A stretch of DNA of 11,540 nt from an uncultured Collinsella sp. GTDB lineage: Bacteria > Actinomycetota > Coriobacteriia > Coriobacteriales > Coriobacteriaceae. Positions 7,232-11,540 of the stretch are shown here, piece by piece. A program made the translations under genes and the position numbers. A model generated the notes under the pieces. That model was not told the origin of the DNA. It saw only the letters and a program-made list of their open reading frames with translations, and did not search any database. Every line of letters begins with the position of its first letter. Position 1 is the stretch's first letter. The stretch lies in assembly GCA_900550185.1 (NCBI GenBank), contig URRN01000054.1, positions 1-11,540 on the forward strand, written 5' to 3'.

Positions 7232-7259
7232 GCGCTCTCCAATCGTTTGCGTGCCCACC

Positions 7260-7265
7260 ATTATA
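7260..7265 (-). promoter_or_regulatory. Candidate -10 box for the minus-strand gene at 7231
   Basis: On the minus strand TATAAT (plus ATTATA) lies 29 bases before the chosen start. No convincing -35 box is seen at 16-18 bases upstream. Its place supports starting the gene at 7231 rather than at 7261. Confidence 0.35.
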
Positions 7266-7332
7266 TAAAAGAGCCGCCCGCGAGTGGTTGCTTTGCGGGC
7301 CGCTGGGTATAAGCACGGTCGTACTGAGTTTT

Positions 7333-7349
7333 ACGCGGCCGAGCCGCGT
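7333..7349 (+). promoter_or_regulatory. Perfect dyad just before trxA
   Basis: ACGCGGC (7333-7339) and GCCGCGT (7343-7349) are exact reverse complements around CGA. It lies 18 bases before the thioredoxin ATG, and either forms a hairpin in the mRNA leader or is an operator. A TATAAG box at 7307-7312 is a possible -10 for trxA. Chance in GC-rich DNA cannot be excluded. Confidence 0.4.
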
Positions 7350-7367
7350 CGTATTATGGAGGCCACC

Positions 7368-7688
7368 ATGGCTGACATTAAGCAGATTACCCCCGAGAAC
7401 TTCGGCGCTGTCGTCAACGATAGCCTGCCCGTACTGGTTGATTTTTGGGCCCCGTGGTGCGGCCCCTGCCGCTCGCTCTCGCCCATCGTAGACGAGGTTG
7501 CCGACGAGCTGGCCGGCAAGTTGGCTGTGGCCAAGTGCAACGTCGACGACAACCAGGACCTGGCCATGAAGTATGGCGTCATGAGCATCCCCACGCTGAT
7601 TGTGTTTAAGAACGGCGAGGAGATTGACCGCTCGGTTGGCGCTCTGCCCAAGGCGAGGCTGCAGGCGCTGCTGGAGAAGCATCTGTAA
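7368..7688 (+). CDS. trxA: Thioredoxin
   Basis: Cytoplasmic thiol-disulfide reductant of 106 residues, the classical thioredoxin length. The active site WAPWCGPCRS gives redox Cys31 and Cys34; the cis-proline loop MSIPTLIVF holds Pro75; the buried Asp25 in VDFWAPW is present. No signal peptide or membrane segment is seen, so it acts in the cytoplasm, supplied by thioredoxin reductase encoded elsewhere. The start at 7368 has GGAGG six bases before it; upstream in-frame starts lie in the leader. It stands alone, divergent from the hypothetical gene at 7231 and followed by a terminator. Confidence 0.97.
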   Translation: MADIKQITPENFGAVVNDSLPVLVDFWAPWCGPCRSLSPIVDEVADELAGKLAVAKCNVDDNQDLAMKYGVMSIPTLIVFKNGEEIDRSVGALPKARLQALLEKHL

Positions 7689-7809
7689 TACGCTTGTTAC
7701 ATGTTGCCGTCTGCCTGCCGTCCATGAGCGCTTTTACGCCGCTCGCCGGACTTCTGAATGCACCGAGTGCAACCACGGATAGTATGGTAGTCACAAACAG
7801 CCCCCAGTG

Positions 7810-7847
7810 AACGGGTGCGGGTCGCACAGACTCGTACCCGTTTTCTT
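7810..7847 (+). terminator. Rho-independent terminator
   Basis: The arms AACGGGTGCGGGTC (7810-7823) and GACTCGTACCCGTT (7829-7842) pair over 14 positions with two G-U pairs and a GCACA loop, followed by TTCTT. This is a strong hairpin with a U-rich tail. It lies about 120 bases after trxA and ends transcription before the nickel block. The 120 bases before it hold no coding frame that I trust. Confidence 0.8.
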
Positions 7848-7919
7848 ATGCAGCTGCGCGCAGAGCGGGCGTAGTAAAATCTGAACCACTGAACTGCCCC
7901 ATACAAAAGGAGATTTCCC

Positions 7920-8168
7920 ATGCATGATGTTGGAATGAACATGAGCCAGCTTGCCATGAGCGTCAAGCAGGTCGACGACACCATCGAGCTCGCTCACGAG
8001 TGGAGCCATCAGCTGCTGCATGCGACCGAGAATTTTGACATGGAGCGCATCGGCGCCAAGCTCGAGGCCGCCATGGCCGCGCTCCACGAGGCGCATGACG
8101 CGCTCGAGGGCTACGAGGAAGCCATCGAGGCCGACCACAACTCCGTCGGCTCCGTGAAGCTGGTGTAA
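7920..8168 (+). CDS. Small His-rich helical protein upstream of nikR
   Basis: 82 residues, family not recognised. The sequence predicts two amphipathic helices (about 9-37 and 40-72) forming a hairpin. Helix one carries His26, His30 and His34, spaced on one face (HxxxHxxxH); helix two carries His56 and His59; His2 and His73 flank them. There are no cysteines, no signal peptide and no membrane segment, so it is cytoplasmic. A strong AAGGAG (7907-7912) precedes the ATG by seven bases. Its stop is one base before the GTG of nikR, so the two are surely co-transcribed and probably translationally coupled. A role in binding or delivering nickel is inference from context and histidine layout; a plain structural coiled-coil protein is the alternative. 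Confidence 0.85.
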   Translation: MHDVGMNMSQLAMSVKQVDDTIELAHEWSHQLLHATENFDMERIGAKLEAAMAALHEAHDALEGYEEAIEADHNSVGSVKLV

Positions 8169-8169
8169 G

Positions 8170-8682
8170 GTGGCCGAACACGAGCACGGCTGCGGGTACG
8201 AGCACGAGCATCCGCACGGGGCGGACGGTGACGCGGGCTGCCACTGTAGTGGCTCCGGCTCCGAGCTGGTCCGTTTTTCGGTTACCGCACCGGATGACCT
8301 GCTGCGCCGTTTTGACGAACAGATCGCGCGCCGCGGCGACGTGGCCAACCGCTCCGAGGCCGTGCGCGACCTGATTCGCGCCTCGATCGCCAAGGAGCAG
8401 ATGCGCACGCCCGACGAGCATGTTATCGGGTCGCTCACCATGATCTACGACCACCATACCGGCGACCTGACGCGCCGTCTGGACGAAGTGCAGCACGACT
8501 ACACCGACGAGATCGTATCGACCATGCACGTGCATCTGGATCACCACAACTGTCTGGAGATCCTGGCACTCAAGGGTCGCGGCGAGCGCGTCTACGAACT
8601 AGCCGATCGCCTGCTGGGCCTGCGCGGCGTTAAGCACGGCGAGCTCACGTGCGCCGCCACCAAGCAGAGCCTGGGGCTGTAG
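8170..8682 (+). CDS. nikR: Nickel-responsive regulator NikR with His/Cys-rich N-terminal extension
   Basis: 170-residue metal-dependent repressor. The ribbon-helix-helix DNA-binding domain begins at ELVRFSVTAPDD (32-43) and runs to about 75. The C-terminal ACT-like domain holds the four high-affinity nickel ligands in the right spacing: His109, His120, His122 (MHVHLDHHNCLE) and Cys128. The first 31 residues are extra compared with typical NikR (about 135-150 residues) and are rich in His, Cys, Glu and Gly, with EHEHGCGYEHEHPHG and CHC. The start must be GTG at 8170, since no ATG lies in frame before the RHH domain; it has a poor ribosome site and probably depends on the upstream gene. It likely represses nickel uptake genes and may control this hydrogenase block. 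Confidence 0.95.
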   Translation: MAEHEHGCGYEHEHPHGADGDAGCHCSGSGSELVRFSVTAPDDLLRRFDEQIARRGDVANRSEAVRDLIRASIAKEQMRTPDEHVIGSLTMIYDHHTGDLTRRLDEVQHDYTDEIVSTMHVHLDHHNCLEILALKGRGERVYELADRLLGLRGVKHGELTCAATKQSLGL

Positions 8683-8689
8683 CGCACCT

Positions 8690-8761
8690 ACCAAAAAGGG
8701 ACAGGTTTGTTTTGGCAGGTTTAGCGTTTTACCTACCAAAATAAACTTGTCCCTTTTTGGT
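8690..8761. repeat. Long inverted repeat (REP/MITE-like hairpin) between nikR and hypF
   Basis: Two 31-base arms (8690-8720 and 8731-8761) around a 10-base loop are complementary at 28 positions; the other three are G-U pairs on the plus-strand transcript, so the RNA folds without mismatch. Each half can also fold alone: ACCTACCAAAA (8686-8696) with TTTTGGCAGGT (8710-8720) at one mismatch, and ACCAAAA (8735-8741) with TTTTGGT (8755-8761). ACCTACCAAAA occurs again at 8731-8741. It begins 8 bases after the nikR stop and ends 22 before hypF. It resembles mobile palindromic repeats spread by REP-associated transposases, and may also act as a terminator or attenuator. Confidence 0.85.
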
Positions 8762-8783
8762 CGGTTTTGATGAGGAGTGTCGC

Positions 8784-11252
8784 ATGCGGCATGTGCATAT
8801 TCATGTGACGGGCATTGTGCAGGGCGTTGGCATGCGACCATTTGTGTATCGCGAGGCCATGGCGCATGGCATTTGCGGATGGGTGCTCAATGCGGGCGAC
8901 GGCGTACATATCGAGGCGCACGCTCCGGCCGATGCGCTCGATGCTTTTGTTGCCGCGCTTTCTGAGCATGCGCCCGCGGCGACTCGCGTAGAGCATGTCG
9001 AGGTTGTGGACTTGGGGCCTGGCGGTTGGAGTGCTGCCGATGAGCAGGGCTTTCGCATTGTGGCATCGCAGGACCAGACCGCGCACACGACGCTCGTCTC
9101 GCCCGATATCGCTACCTGTGACGATTGTCTGCGCGAGTTGTTCGATCCCGCCGACCGACGCTATCACTACCCCTTTATCAACTGCACTAACTGCGGCCCA
9201 CGCTTTACCATCATCCGATCGTTGCCTTATGACCGAGCGGCCACGTCGATGGATTGTTTTCCCATGTGTCCCAAGTGTGCCGCGGAGTATGCCGACCCAC
9301 TCGACCGGCGTTTTCACGCGCAACCCGATGCCTGCTTTGATTGCGGGCCGCATATTACGTGGCGCGAGGCTGTGAACGGCGATGCGTGCGGGAATTCGTC
9401 CGCGACACCGGCAGTCGGCACCACACGCGAGGCCAGCGACGCCATTATCGAGCGCTGCGTTGAGCTGCTGGCCAGCGGTGGCATCGTCGCCATCAAGGGC
9501 CTGGGCGGATTTCATCTAGCCTGTGACGCCGCCAGCGAGCAGGCGGTGGCCGAGCTGCGCCGTCGCAAACGCCGCAGCAACAAACCACTTGCCGTCATGA
9601 TGCGCGACCTTGCCGACGTTGAACGCCTATGCCATGTCAGCGACGTTGAGCGCGGCTTGCTGGCCGGCAGCATTCGCCCCATTGTGCTGCTGCGCCGACG
9701 TGCTGCTTGCGAGAGCGGCGGCTCCCCCGACGCCCTCGCGCTCGCGCCGTCCGTCGCGCACGACCTTCCAGAGCTCGGCATCATGCTCCCCTATACGCCG
9801 CTTCAACATCTGTTGCTTGCCGCGGCAGAAGCCTGCGGTATGCACGCGCTCGTCATGACCAGCGGAAACCTGAGCGAAGAACCCATAGAAACCGACGACG
9901 ATCTTGCCTGGGAACACCTCGTTGCCGCCGGCATCGCCGATGCGTTGCTCGGCAACGACCGCGCGATCCTCTCGCGCTACGACGACTCTGTAGTGCGCGT
10001 GGTCGACGGCGCCGTTATGCCCGTGCGCCGCGCTCGCGGATATGCACCCCAGCCGTTGCCGTTGCCGGCGCTCGACGGCGCTCCGTCCTGCGTGCTCGCC
10101 TGCGGGCCACAACAAAAGGCCACGATTGCGCTCACGCGTGAAGGGACGAACGGCGAGGCAACCTGTTTTGTGTCGCAGCATATCGGCGATGTTGAAAACG
10201 GCGAGACCTTCGATGCCTGGAACGCCGCGCGCACGCGCTTGAAAGATCTCTTTGACTTGGCGCCCGCCGCCTTGGCCTGCGATTTGCACCCCAGCTATCT
10301 ATCGAGCCAGTGGGCGCGCGAGCAGGCACGGGAGCACAATCTGCCGCTCGTCGAGGTGCAGCACCATCATGCGCATATCGCGAGCGTAATGGCCGAGGCC
10401 ATCGCCGCGGGCCAGCTTACAACCGACGCGCGTGTCCTTGGCATCGCCTTTGACGGCACCGGCGCCGGCACCGATGGGACCATTTGGGGCGGCGAGTTTC
10501 TTGTTGCCAGCCTTGGCGGCTTTGAACGCGCCGCGCATTTGCGCACCTGGGCGCTCCCCGGCGGGGCGGCCTCCGTGCGCGACGCCCGCCGCAACGCCTT
10601 TGCCCTGCTCAGTGAGCTCGGCCTGCTCGAGCACCCAGGTGCCGCTCGGCTTTTGGACAGCCTCGACGAACAAACGCGCAGCGTGACAGCCACCATGATC
10701 GAGCGCGGCATCAACAGCCCGCGTACCAGCAGCATGGGGCGTCTCTTTGATGCCGCGGCAGCAATTCTGGGCATCTGCGACAAGGCAACCTACGAGGGCG
10801 AGCCTGCCATAGAACTCGAAGCCGCCGCCTGGCGCGCGTTCAGCAGTGAAAGTGCCTGCCCCACCGGCAATATGGCCAGCTTTTCCGTAACCGAATCATC
10901 CCGTCCGGACGACTTCCATGTTCTGAACTCCAGACCGCTTTTTGAGGCGCTTTTGGAGGGAATCAGGACCGGCGTGCCCGCCGGCAAGCTCGCGCTCGAC
11001 TTCCATGTCACCATCGCACGCGCGTCGGCCCGCATCGCAAGCGAGATCTGCGTCCGTGAAGACCTCGACACCGTCGCGCTCTCGGGCGGTGTGTTCATGA
11101 ACCGGCTTTTGCTTCAGCTCCTTACCCACGAACTCAAAGACGCCGGTCTTGCCGTCTTGGTCCCCCACGCTGTACCCGCCAACGACGGCTGCATCGCCTA
11201 CGGTCAGGCCGCCATCGCTCGCGCTCGCCTCGCGCAGACGGCGTTGCGATAG
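8784..11252 (+). CDS. hypF: Carbamoyltransferase HypF, [NiFe]-hydrogenase maturation
   Basis: Cytoplasmic enzyme of 822 residues, slightly longer than the usual 750-770. It uses carbamoyl phosphate and ATP to make the carbamoyl group placed on HypE, the source of the CN ligands of the [NiFe] site. Domains in order: acylphosphatase-like (1-90; VQGVGMRPF with Arg18, and Asn36), two C4 zinc fingers (Cys112/115/134/137 and Cys162/165/184/187), a YrdC-like domain (about 220-420; KRRSNKPLAVM), and a Kae1/TobZ-like domain with QHHHAH (526-531), DGTGAGTDGTIWGGEF (557-572), SGGVF (768-772) and DGCIAYGQ (801-808). All key motifs are intact. The ATG at 8784 has GAGGAG before it and fits the family start; a TTG at 8757 would start inside the hairpin. 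Confidence 0.97.
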   Translation: MRHVHIHVTGIVQGVGMRPFVYREAMAHGICGWVLNAGDGVHIEAHAPADALDAFVAALSEHAPAATRVEHVEVVDLGPGGWSAADEQGFRIVASQDQTAHTTLVSPDIATCDDCLRELFDPADRRYHYPFINCTNCGPRFTIIRSLPYDRAATSMDCFPMCPKCAAEYADPLDRRFHAQPDACFDCGPHITWREAVNGDACGNSSATPAVGTTREASDAIIERCVELLASGGIVAIKGLGGFHLACDAASEQAVAELRRRKRRSNKPLAVMMRDLADVERLCHVSDVERGLLAGSIRPIVLLRRRAACESGGSPDALALAPSVAHDLPELGIMLPYTPLQHLLLAAAEACGMHALVMTSGNLSEEPIETDDDLAWEHLVAAGIADALLGNDRAILSRYDDSVVRVVDGAVMPVRRARGYAPQPLPLPALDGAPSCVLACGPQQKATIALTREGTNGEATCFVSQHIGDVENGETFDAWNAARTRLKDLFDLAPAALACDLHPSYLSSQWAREQAREHNLPLVEVQHHHAHIASVMAEAIAAGQLTTDARVLGIAFDGTGAGTDGTIWGGEFLVASLGGFERAAHLRTWALPGGAASVRDARRNAFALLSELGLLEHPGAARLLDSLDEQTRSVTATMIERGINSPRTSSMGRLFDAAAAILGICDKATYEGEPAIELEAAAWRAFSSESACPTGNMASFSVTESSRPDDFHVLNSRPLFEALLEGIRTGVPAGKLALDFHVTIARASARIASEICVREDLDTVALSGGVFMNRLLLQLLTHELKDAGLAVLVPHAVPANDGCIAYGQAAIARARLAQTALR

Positions 11253-11268
11253 GCTGTTTTGCCAGCCT
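11251..11268 (+). terminator. Small hairpin at the hypF stop
   Basis: AGGCTG (11251-11256) and CAGCCT (11263-11268) are exact reverse complements around TTTTGC and begin inside the stop codon of hypF. There is no U-run after it, so it is a weak terminator candidate or an mRNA-end stabiliser. Confidence 0.3.
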
Positions 11269-11298
11269 GCGCGCCGCCGTCTCACAGGTGTAACGCGT

Positions 11299-11340
11299 TT
11301 GCTCGTGACTCCCGCGAGCGCTACCATCAACTGATGGGTA
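11299..11340 (+). promoter_or_regulatory. Candidate promoter and operator dyad before hypC
   Basis: TTGCTC (11299-11304), a 17-base spacer and TACCAT (11322-11327) form a fair -35/-10 pair. The -10 overlaps a dyad, CCATCA (11324-11329) and TGATGG (11332-11337) around AC, extending imperfectly to TACC and GGGTA. This would let a repressor block hypC separately from hypF. The gap to hypC (131 bases after hypF) is unusually long for a hyp operon, which supports an internal promoter. It does not match the known enterobacterial NikR operator. Confidence 0.35.
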
Positions 11341-11383
11341 ATTAGGCGCCTATCCAGCGCAAAACGTATAAAAGGGGAACATT

Positions 11384-11540
11384 ATGTGCCTTGCCGTTCC
11401 CGGTAAAGTGGTCAAACGCGACGACGACCTTAAGGCGACCGTCGACATGATGGGCATCGAGCGCCCCATTTCGCTGCGTCTCGTACCGACGGCGCAGGTT
11501 GGCGACTATATTCTCGTACACGCCGGCTTTGGCATCCAGA
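11384..11540 (+). CDS. hypC: Hydrogenase maturation chaperone HypC, 5' part
   Basis: The first 52 codons of HypC/HupF; the gene runs off the window (family length 75-95 residues). HypC works with HypD in assembling the Fe(CN)2CO group and carries it to the hydrogenase large subunit. It begins MCLAVPGKVV, the family signature, with the essential Cys2 exposed after loss of Met1. The strand pattern ATVDMMGIERPISLRLV and VGDYILVHAGFGIQ is typical. AAGGGG (11372-11377) precedes the ATG. It follows hypF in the same direction, and hypD and hypE are expected next. Confidence 0.96.
   Translation, partial: MCLAVPGKVVKRDDDLKATVDMMGIERPISLRLVPTAQVGDYILVHAGFGIQ

Noticed and set aside
7689..7809. Possible small RNA gene between trxA and the terminator
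   Set aside because: The strong terminator invites the idea, and TAGTAT at 7781 could be a -10, but no -35 box is found; it is more simply the trxA 3' end.
8599..8841. 80-codon minus frame across the nikR-hypF hairpin
   Set aside because: Most of its sequence is translation of the palindromic repeat; no ribosome site, and it overlaps both flanking genes.
8733..10289. Long minus frames opposite hypF (about 8733-9515 and 9627-10289)
   Set aside because: Antisense to intact HypF domains with all motifs; composition is that of complementary GC-rich codons.

Overview
The window is GC-rich (by eye about 60%), densely coded and bacterial. The PTS proteins, the GHKL/LytTR pair and the nikR-hypF-hypC order suggest a Gram-positive anaerobe of the class Coriobacteriia, with Collinsella-like gut species the best guess. 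This is inference; no rRNA or marker gene is present.

Left third (1-3241, minus strand): a sugar PTS operon of the lactose/cellobiose family, transcribed right to left as PRD-type regulator, EIIA, EIIB, EIIC. The regulator carries its own EIIB-like and EIIA-like domains, so it probably reads PTS phosphorylation and switches on the transporter genes behind it. The EIIC frame ends after 160 codons, about a third of the usual length, close to an inverted repeat at the window edge.

A decayed patch follows (3266-3978, minus): the C-terminal end of a GntR-family UTRA regulator and a HAD-type sugar-phosphate phosphatase or mutase that is frameshifted near its start and cut off at its end. A short secreted protein (4048-4395, minus), probably the stub of a larger surface protein, comes next.

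Middle (4638-7688): a LytTR response regulator and a membrane GHKL histidine kinase that overlap by one base, converging on a minus-strand gene whose product looks like a uracil-DNA-glycosylase fold without the usual catalytic motifs. Divergent from the latter is a classical thioredoxin (WCGPC), with an intrinsic terminator about 120 bases after it.

Right third (7920-11540, plus strand): a nickel and [NiFe]-hydrogenase maturation block. A small His-rich helical protein of unknown family sits one base before a nikR that starts with GTG and has a His/Cys-rich N-terminal extension. A long near-perfect hairpin repeat separates nikR from hypF, and hypC begins before the window ends. NikR should sense nickel, while HypF and HypC build the Fe(CN)2CO centre of the hydrogenase; the His-rich small protein is a candidate new member of this module.
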